Assembly: GCA_017555455.1 (NCBI GenBank)
Contig: JAFZGJ010000016.1
Span: 1 to 36,410, forward strand
Origin: Lachnospiraceae bacterium
GTDB lineage: Bacteria; Bacillota; Clostridia; Lachnospirales; Lachnospiraceae
DNA: 36,410 bases
Reading direction: 5' to 3'
Positions within the stretch are counted from its first letter, which is position 1. Every line of letters starts with the position of its first letter. The notes beneath the pieces are model-generated. The model did not search any database. It was not told the origin of the DNA and saw only the letters and a list, made by a program, of their open reading frames with translations. Position numbers and translations under genes: made by a program. Of the stretch, positions 22,311-30,920 are shown piece after piece.

Positions 22311-23468
22311 GTGACAGAAGCGTATCTGGATAATTCAGCCACTACCAAATGCTTTGATAGTGTGGCAAATATAGTAACAAAAGTAATGTGTGAAGATTAT
22401 GGCAATCCTTCCAGTATGCATATGAAAGGTGTCCAGGCGGAAAATTATGTAAAACTGGCAAAAACTGTGATTGCAAAAAATTTGAAGGTAAATGAAAAAG
22501 AAATTTACTTTACCTCAGGAGGAACGGAATCAGATAATTTAGCAATTATTGGAACAGCCATGGCAAATCACAGAGCAGGAAATCATATTATTACTACCTG
22601 TATAGAGCATCCTGCAGTGCTTAGAACCATGGAATATTTGGAGAGTCAGGGCTTTCGGGTGACTTATCTGACCGTAGATAAGGCGGGACGAATCCGTTTG
22701 GAAGATTTGGAACAGGCATTAACACCGGATACCATACTGGTGTCTATTATGCATACCAATAATGAAATCGGTTCCTTGCAGCCAATTGCAGAAGCAGGAA
22801 ATATCATCAAGCGCTTTAATCCAAATATTGCATTTCATGTAGATGCAGTACAGGGATATGGTAAATTTAGAATTTTGCCGAAAAAAATGGGAATTGACAT
22901 GATGTCTGTCAGTGGACATAAGATTCATGGACCAAAGGGAATTGGTTTTCTTTATATTAATGAGAAAATAAAAATCAATCCTATTTCTTACGGCGGAGGA
23001 CAGCAGAAAGGAATGCGTTCCGGAACCGATAATGTACCGGGAATCGCAGGAATTGCAAAGGCGGTGGAAGAGGTTTACAGATATCTGGATAAGGATGTTG
23101 AAAGATTATATTCTTTGAAGGAGTATTTTGTAAATGGCTTATTGCAGATTCCGGAGGTGAAAATCAATGGTTATACCGGGTATGACAGTGCCCCTCATAT
23201 TGTTAGTGCCTCCATCAGAGGTATCCGAAGTGAAGTGATGCTTCATGCATTAGAGGACAGAGGAATTTATGTTTCTGCAGGAAGTGCCTGTTCTTCCCAT
23301 AAACCGGCACCATCGGCAACCTTAAAAGCCATTGGAGTGGAAAAGGATATGCTGGATTCTACCATTAGGTTCAGTTTTTCTATTTTTACTACGAAAGAAG
23401 AAATCGACTATACATTAAAAGTCTTATATGATATAATTCCCATGCTTCGAAAGTACACAAGACATTAG
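22311..23468 (+). CDS. Cysteine desulfurase (sulfur donor to ThiI)
   Basis: A PLP enzyme of the NifS/IscS class that converts cysteine to alanine and a protein persulfide. GTG 22311 (VTEAYLDNSATT) is chosen since AAGGAG (22297-22302) overlaps the alternative GTG at 22302. The 385 residues include LDNSATTKCFDSV, TSGGTESDNLAI, HVDAVQGYGK, PLP lysine in SVSGHKIHGPKGIG and catalytic Cys in SAGSACSSHKPAPS. The next gene, thiI, begins eight bases downstream, the same pairing as Bacillus NifZ-ThiI, so tRNA 4-thiouridine is the likely sulfur sink. Confidence 0.94.
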   Translation: MTEAYLDNSATTKCFDSVANIVTKVMCEDYGNPSSMHMKGVQAENYVKLAKTVIAKNLKVNEKEIYFTSGGTESDNLAIIGTAMANHRAGNHIITTCIEHPAVLRTMEYLESQGFRVTYLTVDKAGRIRLEDLEQALTPDTILVSIMHTNNEIGSLQPIAEAGNIIKRFNPNIAFHVDAVQGYGKFRILPKKMGIDMMSVSGHKIHGPKGIGFLYINEKIKINPISYGGGQQKGMRSGTDNVPGIAGIAKAVEEVYRYLDKDVERLYSLKEYFVNGLLQIPEVKINGYTGYDSAPHIVSASIRGIRSEVMLHALEDRGIYVSAGSACSSHKPAPSATLKAIGVEKDMLDSTIRFSFSIFTTKEEIDYTLKVLYDIIPMLRKYTRH

Positions 23469-23476
23469 GAGGAAAT

Positions 23477-24664
23477 ATGTTTACAGCATTTTTGATAAAA
23501 TACGCCGAAATCGGTGTAAAAGGAAAAAACAGATATTTATTTGAGGACGCATTGGTTCAGCAGATTAAGTATGCTCTGAAAAGATGTGAGGGTGAGTTTA
23601 AAGTACGTAAAACCCAAGGGCGAATTTATGTAGATGCAGTCAGTGAGTTTGATTTTGATGAAACCGTAGATAATCTGAAAACCGTATTTGGTATTTCCGG
23701 AATCTGTCCTGTAGTTTATGTGGAAGACGAAGGCTTTGAAAAATTAGGTCAGACCATTGTGGAATATATGGATAATGTTTATCCTGATAAAAATAAAACC
23801 TTTAAGGTAAATGCAAGACGTGCCAGAAAAAATTATCCATTGGATACCATGGAACTGAATCGTGAAGTGGGAGCGGTAATTTTAGATGCGTTCCCGGAAA
23901 TGACAGTAGATGTTCATAATCCGGATATTATGCTTTATCTGGAAATCCGGGAAAAGATTTATATTTATTCTGAAATTATTCCGGGACCGGGAGGAATGCC
24001 GGTGGGAACCAACGGAAAGGCTATGTTATTACTTTCCGGCGGAATTGATTCTCCGGTAGCCGGTTATATGATTAGTAAACGTGGAGTTAAAATTGATGCG
24101 GTTTATTTCCATGCACCGCCGTACACCAGTGAAAGAGCAAAGCAAAAGGTTGTGGATTTGGCAAGACTGGTATCCCGTTACAGCGGACCTATTTATCTTC
24201 ATGTAATTAATTTTACCGATATTCAGTTGGCAATTTATGAAAAATGTCCGCATGATGAATTGACTATCATTATGCGCCGTTACATGATGAAGATTGCGGA
24301 ACACATTGCCAAAGAGACCGAATGTTTGGGACTCATTACAGGAGAAAGTATTGGGCAGGTAGCTTCCCAGACTATGCATTCCTTGTATGCAACCAACGAA
24401 GTATGTACCATGCCGGTATATCGTCCTTGTATTGGTTTAGATAAACAGGAGATTGTGGAAATTTCAGAAAAAATCAATACCTATGAAACTTCCATTCTTC
24501 CTTTTGAAGATTGTTGTACTATTTTTGTGGCGAAACATCCGGTAACAAAACCTAACTTGGAATATATCAAACGTCATGAAGAAAGTTTGAAAGACGTTAT
24601 TGATGATTTGATGGAAAAGGCTTTGGAAAGCAAAGAAACTATTATTGTAAGATGTGATGAATAA
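23477..24664 (+). CDS. thiI: tRNA 4-thiouridine synthetase ThiI
   Basis: Adenylates U8 of tRNA and inserts sulfur to give 4-thiouridine; also linked to thiamine thiazole formation in some bacteria. The 395 residues have the N-terminal ferredoxin-like and THUMP domains (FLIKYAEIGVKGKNRYLFED, FKVNARRARKNYPLDTMELN), and the PP-loop AMLLLSGGIDSPVAGYM followed by GLITGESIGQVASQT and the conserved FEDCCTIF cysteines. There is no C-terminal rhodanese domain, as in Bacillus, so persulfide transfer must come directly from the adjacent desulfurase. RBS TTAGGAGGAAAT. Confidence 0.96.
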   Translation: MFTAFLIKYAEIGVKGKNRYLFEDALVQQIKYALKRCEGEFKVRKTQGRIYVDAVSEFDFDETVDNLKTVFGISGICPVVYVEDEGFEKLGQTIVEYMDNVYPDKNKTFKVNARRARKNYPLDTMELNREVGAVILDAFPEMTVDVHNPDIMLYLEIREKIYIYSEIIPGPGGMPVGTNGKAMLLLSGGIDSPVAGYMISKRGVKIDAVYFHAPPYTSERAKQKVVDLARLVSRYSGPIYLHVINFTDIQLAIYEKCPHDELTIIMRRYMMKIAEHIAKETECLGLITGESIGQVASQTMHSLYATNEVCTMPVYRPCIGLDKQEIVEISEKINTYETSILPFEDCCTIFVAKHPVTKPNLEYIKRHEESLKDVIDDLMEKALESKETIIVRCDE

Positions 24665-24672
24665 ACTGTAAA

Positions 24673-24708
24673 AAAGCTGCTGTCGTTATACGGCAGCAGC
24701 TTTCCTTT
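24673..24708 (+). terminator. Terminator after thiI
   Basis: Thirteen pairs (one T-G wobble) join 24673-24685 (AAAGCTGCTGTCG) with 24691-24703 (CGGCAGCAGCTTT) around TTATA. CCTTTTC follows. Confidence 0.8.
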
Positions 24709-24756
24709 TCTATCTTTTATTTATCCTGATAAATTTTATATTATGTATAAAAAGAA

Positions 24757-24987
24757 CTAAATAGTATACTGTTTTAAAATTTCAAGAATCGCATCAATGT
24801 TTTCTTCTGCATGGATGTTTAAGTCGATTGGTTTGGATAAATCTAAACTAAAAATACCCATGATAGATTTTGCATCGATTACGTATCTTCCGGATACTAA
24901 ATCAAAATCATTTTCAAATTTGGTAATGTCGTTTACAAATGATTTTACTTTATCGATAGAGTTTAAAGAAATCTGAAGTGTTTTCAT
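24757..24987 (-). CDS. HPr-like protein lacking the phospho-accepting histidine
   Basis: The 76 residues fold like the PTS phosphocarrier HPr: LNSIDKVKSFVNDITKFEND (first helix), VIDAKSIMGIFSLDLSKPID (equivalent of the SIMGVMSL region with the regulatory Ser46-like serine) and NIDAILEILKQYTI (last helix). The segment where HPr has GxHARPA has no histidine at all, so classical phosphotransfer is impossible. A Ser is present in the Ser46-like position, leaving a signalling role (as in Crh, which also lacks His15) possible. RBS AAGGAGGTTATTTCGG. Monocistronic. Confidence 0.8.
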   Translation of the reverse strand: MKTLQISLNSIDKVKSFVNDITKFENDFDLVSGRYVIDAKSIMGIFSLDLSKPIDLNIHAEENIDAILEILKQYTI

Positions 24988-25091
24988 CCGAAATAACCTC
25001 CTTAATATTTTTCCTACCTTCTAAGAAACATAGTAAAGGTGTTGGGAGGAAAAGTCAATGAAAAAACCTAACAAAAAAAGAGAGGAATCTT

Positions 25092-26489
25092 ATGAAAAAA
25101 ATAGCATTGCACAATTTGGGCTGTAAAGTAAACTCTTATGAAATAGAAGTTATGCAAGAAAATTTGGAAAAAAGTGGATATAAAATTGTACCTTTTGCTC
25201 CCGGTGCAGATATTTATATTATTAACACCTGCACAGTAACTAATATTGCAGATAGAAAAAGCCGTCAAATGTTGCATAAAGCAAAAAAAATGAATCCCGA
25301 GGCAGTGGTGGTTGCGGTTGGATGTTATGTGCAGACCGGAACGGAAAATGTGAAACAGGATGAATGTATTGATTTGGCAGTGGGAAATAATAAAAAGAAG
25401 GATATTGTGCCTATTTTGGAAGAATACTTGAAGGAAAAAGAGTTGAATCGACAGGATAAAACTCTTCATGAAACGACTATTCCGGACATCAATGACGGAA
25501 AACAGGAATATGAGGAAATGACTCTTACCCATGCGGGAGAACACACCAGAGCTTATATTAAAATTCAGGATGGTTGCAATCAGTTCTGTTCTTATTGTAT
25601 TATCCCCTATGCCAGAGGACGGGTACGTAGCCGGAAAGAAGAGGATATTATAAGGGAAGTAAAAGGGTTGGTGGCAGCCGGTTATCAGGAAGTTGTGGTA
25701 ACAGGAATTCATTTGAGCAGCTACGGGCTGGATTTTATCAGTAAAGAATCGGGGGATTATCTACAAGGGGTGGATATCCGCACCCAGGCCTACCACAAAG
25801 GATACCTTTTGGATATTTTGGAAAAAATAAACGAAATTGAAGGCTTAAAACGGATTAGAATCGGTTCTTTGGAACCTAGAATTATTACAGAAAAATTTGC
25901 AAACAGATTAAAAAGCTTGGACAAGCTTTGTCCTCATTTTCATTTATCTCTGCAAAGCGGTTGCGATGAAACTCTAAAGAGAATGAACCGCCATTACAGT
26001 GCGGCGGAGTTTAAAGAAAAGGTGGAAATTTTGAGGAATGTGTTTGAAAATCCTGCTATTACCACGGATGTCATTGTAGGATTTCCGGGGGAAACAAAGG
26101 ATGAATTTCAGACCACATATGAATTTTTGGAAGATATTTGTTTCTATGAAATGCATGTATTTAAATATTCCAAACGTCAGGGGACAGTGGCTGCAGCCAG
26201 ACAGGATCAGGTAGATGATAAGGTGAAAACCGAAAGAAGTAATTTACTTCTTGATTTGGAACAAAAACAGTCACAAGCATACCGTAAAGCATACCTTGGG
26301 AAAGATGTAGACGCTTTGATGGAGGAAGAAAAGGAAATTCGTGGTAAAAAATATCAGGTGGGTTATACCGAAACATATGTAAAAGTTGCCGTAGAAACAA
26401 ACCGGGATTTAAGTAATAAAATTGTAAGCGGAAAAGCAATGAAACTGTTGGATGATGAATACCTGCTGTTGGAACTTGCGGATAAATAA
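25092..26489 (+). CDS. mtaB: tRNA (t6A37) methylthiotransferase MtaB
   Basis: A radical-SAM methylthiotransferase that converts t6A37 to ms2t6A in tRNAs decoding ANN codons. The 465 residues have the N-terminal UPF0004 cluster domain (HNLGCKVNSYEIEVMQENL, INTCTVTN, AVGCYVQTG), the radical-SAM motif CNQFCSYCIIPYARG (CX3CX2C), FHLSLQSGCDETLKRMNRHY, TDVIVGFPGET and a C-terminal TRAM domain. Length and motifs identify MtaB rather than MiaB. RBS AAGAGAGGAATCTT. Confidence 0.95.
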   Translation: MKKIALHNLGCKVNSYEIEVMQENLEKSGYKIVPFAPGADIYIINTCTVTNIADRKSRQMLHKAKKMNPEAVVVAVGCYVQTGTENVKQDECIDLAVGNNKKKDIVPILEEYLKEKELNRQDKTLHETTIPDINDGKQEYEEMTLTHAGEHTRAYIKIQDGCNQFCSYCIIPYARGRVRSRKEEDIIREVKGLVAAGYQEVVVTGIHLSSYGLDFISKESGDYLQGVDIRTQAYHKGYLLDILEKINEIEGLKRIRIGSLEPRIITEKFANRLKSLDKLCPHFHLSLQSGCDETLKRMNRHYSAAEFKEKVEILRNVFENPAITTDVIVGFPGETKDEFQTTYEFLEDICFYEMHVFKYSKRQGTVAAARQDQVDDKVKTERSNLLLDLEQKQSQAYRKAYLGKDVDALMEEEKEIRGKKYQVGYTETYVKVAVETNRDLSNKIVSGKAMKLLDDEYLLLELADK

Positions 26490-26548
26490 TATAAAAAACA
26501 TGCAATAACAGAAAACTATCAGATTTAAGTGAAAGCATGAAACCAACG

Positions 26549-26577
26549 TTGAAATTTTCAGAATAATAAGGTAAGAT
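26549..26577 (+). promoter_or_regulatory. Likely promoter of the ireB-ruvX operon
   Basis: TTGAAA (26549-26554), 17-base spacer, TAAGAT (26572-26577), about 55 bases before ireB. Confidence 0.55.
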
Positions 26578-26631
26578 ATTGGTATTCATTATATAAGTAT
26601 AGATACAATAGGGGAAGAAAAGAGGAAAGAT

Positions 26632-26895
26632 ATGCAGGATTTAGGAAATACACAATTTTTTCAAGTAGAGGTAGAGCCGGAAACAGGAGTAAAAGTTATT
26701 TTATCTTCTGTATATGAGGCATTAACTGAAAAAGGATATAATCCTGTAAACCAGATTGTTGGATACATTATGTCTGGAGATCCTACTTATATTACCAGTT
26801 ATAAGAATGCAAGAAGTCTCATTATGAAAGTGGAGAGAGACGAATTGGTGGAAGAACTTTTTAGAGAATATATCAAGAATAATCACTGGGTATAA
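26632..26895 (+). CDS. ireB: IreB-family regulatory phosphoprotein (UPF0297)
   Basis: An 87-residue dimeric protein: [40 protein letters not shown] and [20 protein letters not shown] are family signatures. In Enterococcus IreB is phosphorylated by the PASTA kinase IreK and controls cell-wall stress resistance. RBS AGAGGAAAGAT. It is followed after 16 bases by ruvX and then the DUF1292 gene, a gene order conserved in Firmicutes. Confidence 0.94.
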   Translation: MQDLGNTQFFQVEVEPETGVKVILSSVYEALTEKGYNPVNQIVGYIMSGDPTYITSYKNARSLIMKVERDELVEELFREYIKNNHWV

Positions 26896-26911
26896 GGTAC
26901 AGGAGGCACAT

Positions 26912-27352
26912 ATGCGTATTATGGGGTTAGATTTCGGATCAAAAACAGTAGGAGTGGCAATCAGCGACTCCTTATTGATAACCGCACAGGGAATAGAAAT
27001 AATTCGTCGTAAGGAAGAGAATAAATTACGTAAGACTTGTGCCAGAATTGAAGAGTTAATTGAAGAATACGAAGTAGATGAGATTGTTTTGGGATACCCT
27101 AAGAATATGAACGATACTTTGGGAGAGCGTATTGAAAAAACAGAAGAGTTTAAGGAAATGTTGGAAAGACGTACCGGGCTTACTGTGCATTTATGGGATG
27201 AAAGACTGACTACCGTGGCAGCAGACAAAGCTATGATAGAAGCAGGGCTTCGTAGAGAAGAAAGAAAAGAACAGGTAGATAAAGTGGCAGCAGTTTTTAT
27301 TTTGCAGGGATTCTTAGACCATAAGGCCATGCAGAAAAAGATGGAGGAGTAG
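26912..27352 (+). CDS. ruvX: RuvX/YqgF Holliday junction resolvase-like nuclease
   Basis: A 146-residue RNase H-fold protein with [19 protein letters not shown] (first catalytic Asp), [15 protein letters not shown] (Glu region), [20 protein letters not shown] and [14 protein letters not shown] (last Asp). YqgF homologues process the 5' end of pre-16S rRNA and may act on branched DNA. RBS ACAGGAGGCACAT; it overlaps nothing, and the DUF1292 gene starts at the next base after its stop. Confidence 0.95.
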   Translation: MRIMGLDFGSKTVGVAISDSLLITAQGIEIIRRKEENKLRKTCARIEELIEEYEVDEIVLGYPKNMNDTLGERIEKTEEFKEMLERRTGLTVHLWDERLTTVAADKAMIEAGLRREERKEQVDKVAAVFILQGFLDHKAMQKKMEE

Positions 27353-27619
27353 ATGAAATTAGAAAAGATTACATTTTGTCCGGATGGTGATGAACCGGTA
27401 GATTTTTTTGTATTAGAACAAACAAAAATAGCAGGAGTGAATTATATCCTGGTAACGGATTTTGAAGACGGCGACGGAGAAGCTTTGATTTTAAAAGACC
27501 TGTCAAAAGCAGAAGATACAGAGAGCGTGTATGAAATTGTATCGGATGAAAACGAGTTAGATGCGGTGGCAGGTGTTTTTGAAGATTTGCTGGAAGATGT
27601 ACAGTTTGTACAAGAATAG
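27353..27619 (+). CDS. DUF1292 protein (YrzB-like)
   Basis: An 88-residue acidic protein: ITFCPDGDEPVDFFVLEQTK, YILVTDFEDGDGEALILKDL and ESVYEIVSDENELDAV are typical of DUF1292. Its function is unknown in all species I know. It follows ruvX without a gap (ATG right after TAG, RBS GATGGAGGAG inside ruvX), so it is translationally coupled. Conserved association with ireB and ruvX suggests a shared housekeeping role. Confidence 0.9.
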   Translation: MKLEKITFCPDGDEPVDFFVLEQTKIAGVNYILVTDFEDGDGEALILKDLSKAEDTESVYEIVSDENELDAVAGVFEDLLEDVQFVQE

Positions 27620-27746
27620 GCTGTTCAAAATTTGTGTATATTTTAAGAGACAGGCTTCATAGGAAGCCTTGTTTGCGTTACAAGCATTTGGAAGAGCACT
27701 CAGGAGAGTGTTTGGCGGGTAGAAAAATAAAAAAGGAGGAATTATT
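27620..27746 (+). promoter_or_regulatory. rnj leader with two hairpins
   Basis: AGGCTTC (27652-27658) pairs with GAAGCCT (27663-27669) around a four-base loop, followed by TGTTTG. A second hairpin, CACTC-AGGA-GAGTG, lies near 27700. The first could be a weak terminator of the ireB operon; the pair could be a leader by which RNase J controls its own mRNA, which is speculation. Confidence 0.45.
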
Positions 27747-29423
27747 TTGGCAAAGAAAAAAGAAGTGAATAGTGTGTCTAATCTGAAGGTAATACCACTT
27801 GGTGGTTTGGAACAGATTGGAATGAACATTACTGCCTTTGAGTACGAAGACAGTATTATTGTAGTGGATTGTGGTCTTAGTTTCCCGGCGGACGATATGC
27901 TGGGGATTGATTTGGTTATTCCGGATATATCCTATTTGTTAGAGAATAAAGATAAGGTAAAAGGTTTTGTATTTACCCATGGTCATGAAGACCATATCGG
28001 AGCACTTCCGTATATTTTAAAACAGTTGAATGTACCATTATACGCCACAAGGTTAACCATGGCGTTGATTGAAAATAAATTAAAAGAACATAATCTTATA
28101 AACCAGGTAAAGAGAAAAGTTGTTAAATTTGGGCAAAGCATTAATTTGGGATGCTTTAGAATTGAGTTTATTAAAACTAACCATAGCATTGTAGATGCAG
28201 CTGCATTGGCTATTTATTCTCCGGCAGGGGTAGTGGTTCATACAGGAGACTTTAAAGTGGACTATACACCTATTTTCGGGGATGCCATTGATTTGCAAAG
28301 GTTTGCAGAAATTGGGAAAAAAGGTGTTTTAGCGTTAATGTGTGACAGTACCAATGCGGAAAGACCGGGATTTACGGCTTCGGAACGTTCTCTCACAAAG
28401 ACCTTTGATACCATATTTTCGGAACACAGAAATCGAAGAATTATTATTGCTACCTTTGCATCTAATGTGGACCGCGTACAGCAGATTATTAATTCTGCTT
28501 ATAAATTTGACCGTAAAGTTGTGGTAGAGGGAAGAAGTATGGTGAATATTATCGAAACCGCTTCTGAACTTGATATTTTAAATATCCCTGAAAATACTTT
28601 AATTGCTACAGAACAGTTAAAGGATTATCCGGAAGAAAAAACGGTGATTATTACTACCGGCAGTCAAGGGGAAAGTATGGCTGCTTTAAGCAGAATGGCA
28701 AGTAATATGCATCGTAAAATTTCTATTGGACCACAGGATACCATTATCTTTTCTTCCAGTCCCATTCCGGGAAATGAAAAGGCTGTTACCAAGGTGATTA
28801 ATGAGCTTTCCAGAAAGGGTGCGGAAGTTATTTTCCAGGATGCTCATGTGTCAGGACATGCCTGCCAGGAAGAAATTAAACTGATTTATTCTTTGGTGAA
28901 ACCAAAATATTCCATTCCGGTGCATGGAGAATATAAGCATCTGAAAGCTCAGGCTAAGCTTGCTACATCCTTAGGAATTGAGAAAGAAAATGTGTTTATT
29001 CTTTCCTCCGGTGATGTGTTGGAAATGAATGAAAGCAAGGCTTCTGTAACCGGTAAAGTAACAGTAGGTGATATTTTGGTAGATGGTCTTGGTGTAGGTG
29101 ACGTAGGAAATATAGTATTGCGTGACAGGCAGCATTTAGCAGAAGATGGAATTATGATTGTAGTAATGGCATTGGAGTCTTCCAGTGGATATTTGGCAGC
29201 AGGACCGGACATTGTTTCCAGAGGTTTTGTATATGTGCGTGAGTCCGATGAGCTTATGGAAGAGGCAAGCGGAATTTTATATAATACAGTGAATGAATAT
29301 CTGGATAGAGGTATTACCGATTGGGGTAAACTAAAGATGGGAATCAGAGATTGTCTTTCCGATTATGTATGGAAAAAAACAAAAAGAAGACCTATGATTC
29401 TTCCTATTATATTAGAGGTGTAA
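27747..29423 (+). CDS. rnj: Ribonuclease J
   Basis: A metallo-beta-lactamase/beta-CASP nuclease with 5'-3' exonuclease and endonuclease activity on mRNA and rRNA. The start is TTG 27747 (MAKKKEVNSV), eight bases after AAGGAGGA; no ATG is near. The 558 residues carry VFTHGHEDHIGALPYI (HxHxDH), VVHTGDFKVDYTP, CDSTNAERPGFTASE, IIATFASNVDRVQ, VHVSGHA-type motif in DAHVSGHACQEE and PVHGEYKHL. Length is normal. Its short gap to ylbF suggests an operon with it, which fits an RNA-decay function. Confidence 0.96.
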   Translation: MAKKKEVNSVSNLKVIPLGGLEQIGMNITAFEYEDSIIVVDCGLSFPADDMLGIDLVIPDISYLLENKDKVKGFVFTHGHEDHIGALPYILKQLNVPLYATRLTMALIENKLKEHNLINQVKRKVVKFGQSINLGCFRIEFIKTNHSIVDAAALAIYSPAGVVVHTGDFKVDYTPIFGDAIDLQRFAEIGKKGVLALMCDSTNAERPGFTASERSLTKTFDTIFSEHRNRRIIIATFASNVDRVQQIINSAYKFDRKVVVEGRSMVNIIETASELDILNIPENTLIATEQLKDYPEEKTVIITTGSQGESMAALSRMASNMHRKISIGPQDTIIFSSSPIPGNEKAVTKVINELSRKGAEVIFQDAHVSGHACQEEIKLIYSLVKPKYSIPVHGEYKHLKAQAKLATSLGIEKENVFILSSGDVLEMNESKASVTGKVTVGDILVDGLGVGDVGNIVLRDRQHLAEDGIMIVVMALESSSGYLAAGPDIVSRGFVYVRESDELMEEASGILYNTVNEYLDRGITDWGKLKMGIRDCLSDYVWKKTKRRPMILPIILEV

Positions 29424-29436
29424 AGGAGTCTGATGC

Positions 29437-29769
29437 ATGGAGATGAGAAAAGCGCTGAATCAATTCTTAAATGAATTGCAGGAAAGTTCTGCTTTTAAAG
29501 ATTATAAATATCAGAAAGAAAGAATAAAAAAGGTTCCGGGAATGAAGGAACGTATTAACGATTTCAGAGCCAAAAGATTTGAGTTTCAAAATTATGAGGG
29601 CGAAGACTTATTTGAAAAAATTGATGAATTCCAAAAGGAATATCAGGCATTTAAGGAAGAGCCTATCGTCAGGGAATATTTGGCAGCGGAATTGGAGATT
29701 TGCCGTTTGGTGCAGGAAATTAACCATGCTATTGATGATTTGGTTGATATTGATATGGAAATGAAGTAA
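29437..29769 (+). CDS. YlbF/YmcA-family regulator
   Basis: A 110-residue all-helical protein: KALNQFLNELQESSAFKDYK, IDEFQKEYQAF and EEPIVREYLAAELEICRLVQ match the YlbF/YmcA (DUF964) family. In Bacillus, YlbF, YmcA and YaaT form the Y-complex that directs RNase Y processing of mRNAs. It is 13 bases downstream of RNase J, an apt neighbour. I cannot tell which paralogue it is. Confidence 0.88.
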   Translation: MEMRKALNQFLNELQESSAFKDYKYQKERIKKVPGMKERINDFRAKRFEFQNYEGEDLFEKIDEFQKEYQAFKEEPIVREYLAAELEICRLVQEINHAIDDLVDIDMEMK

Positions 29770-29843
29770 GATGTTAACTGTTCAAAATCTTGTGAGATAG
29801 AGAAGAATCATTTATAGATGTTTAAGGAGTAAGAAAGAGGAAG

Positions 29844-30218
29844 ATGAATTCAAAGGAAGTAGTAGTATCTGTATTTTCTACTGTATTTAAAATTGTGGTT
29901 GCAGTTGTTATTATAATGCTGGTATATAAATGGTCTGTGTCCGCATATGAGTATGGGCAGAGAGTATTTAATGAGCCGCCGGTGTCCGCCGGAAGCGGCA
30001 GGGTAATTACAGTTACAGTAGAATCGGGAGATACGGCAAAAGAAATTGGAAATATATTGGAAAAAAACGGGTTAATCAGAGATGCAAAGTTGTTTCAGAT
30101 TCAGGAGATGCTTTCTGAATACAAGGATAAAATGTTACCCGGAACTTATGAATTGAGTACAGCCATGACTACGGAAGAAATGATGGAAATTATGTCTGTA
30201 CCGGTGGAGGAAGAATGA
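29844..30218 (+). CDS. MltG-like membrane protein without catalytic domain
   Basis: A 124-residue protein with one N-terminal membrane helix (about 9-30, VFSTVFKIVVAVVIIMLVYK) and an outside domain VITVTVESGDTAKEIGNILE ... GLIRDAKLFQIQEMLSEY ... LPGTYELSTAMTTEEMMEIM, which is the LysM-like module preceding the YceG/MltG endolytic transglycosylase domain. The chain ends at PVEEE, before that catalytic domain (full MltG is over 300 residues). The sequence beyond is another gene overlapping by four bases, so it is not a truncation by frameshift. It could bind glycan strands and modulate a separate enzyme. Confidence 0.8.
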   Translation: MNSKEVVVSVFSTVFKIVVAVVIIMLVYKWSVSAYEYGQRVFNEPPVSAGSGRVITVTVESGDTAKEIGNILEKNGLIRDAKLFQIQEMLSEYKDKMLPGTYELSTAMTTEEMMEIMSVPVEEE

Positions 30219-30877
30219 TTGTCGATGAAAGAATGACGATTTTTATTGATTCCATGGATACGCCCAATACAGAATTTTTAAATCAACTGGAAAAATATTC
30301 CAAGGAAACCAATGTGCCAATTATCAGACCGTCCATGCAAAGTTTTTTGAAGCTGCTTTTGGCAATAAAGCAACCAAAGAGAATTTTGGAGGTGGGGACA
30401 GCCATTGGTTTTTCTGCCTTGTTGATGAGTGAGTATGGGCCGGAAAATTGTCATATAACAACCATTGAAAAATATGAAAAAAGAATTCCCTTGGCAAAAG
30501 AAAATTTTGCCAGAGCGGGAAAGGAAGACAGAATAACTTTGTTAGAGGGAGATGCCGTAGAGATTCTAAAAGAGTTGGAAGGCACCTATGATTTCATTTT
30601 TATGGATGCAGCCAAGGGGCAGTACATCCATTTCCTTCCTGATATTCTGCGTTTACTGGCAGATGGAGGAATGCTGGTGTCGGACAATGTGTTGCAGGAT
30701 GGGGATATTGTGGAATCCCGGTTTGCAGTGACCAGAAGAAACCGCACCATCCACGGAAGAATGCGGGATTATTTGTACGAATTGAAGCATCATCCTGATT
30801 TGGTAACTTCCATTTTACCGGTAGGGGATGGAGTAACGGTCAGTGTAAAACAACCTAATAAAGATGTTGAAAAATAG
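30215..30877 (+). CDS. trmR: tRNA 5-hydroxyuridine methyltransferase TrmR-like
   Basis: A class I SAM O-methyltransferase. The 220 residues contain RILEVGTAIGFSALLMSEYG (SAM motif), ITTIEKYEKRIPLAKENFAR, YDFIFMDAAKGQYIHFLPDI and MLVSDNVLQDGDIVESRFAV, typical of the family that includes Bacillus TrmR (YrrM), which makes 5-methoxyuridine at wobble U34 of tRNA. The start ATG overlaps the previous stop (ATGATTG). The next gene is a U32 peptidase-family protein, as in Bacillus yrrM-yrrN-yrrO, which supports the tRNA assignment over catechol methylation. Confidence 0.88.
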   Translation: MIVDERMTIFIDSMDTPNTEFLNQLEKYSKETNVPIIRPSMQSFLKLLLAIKQPKRILEVGTAIGFSALLMSEYGPENCHITTIEKYEKRIPLAKENFARAGKEDRITLLEGDAVEILKELEGTYDFIFMDAAKGQYIHFLPDILRLLADGGMLVSDNVLQDGDIVESRFAVTRRNRTIHGRMRDYLYELKHHPDLVTSILPVGDGVTVSVKQPNKDVEK

Positions 30878-30920
30878 AGATAAGATTTGAAAAGTGCTGT
30901 GTTTGCAGCAGGAGGAAAGA

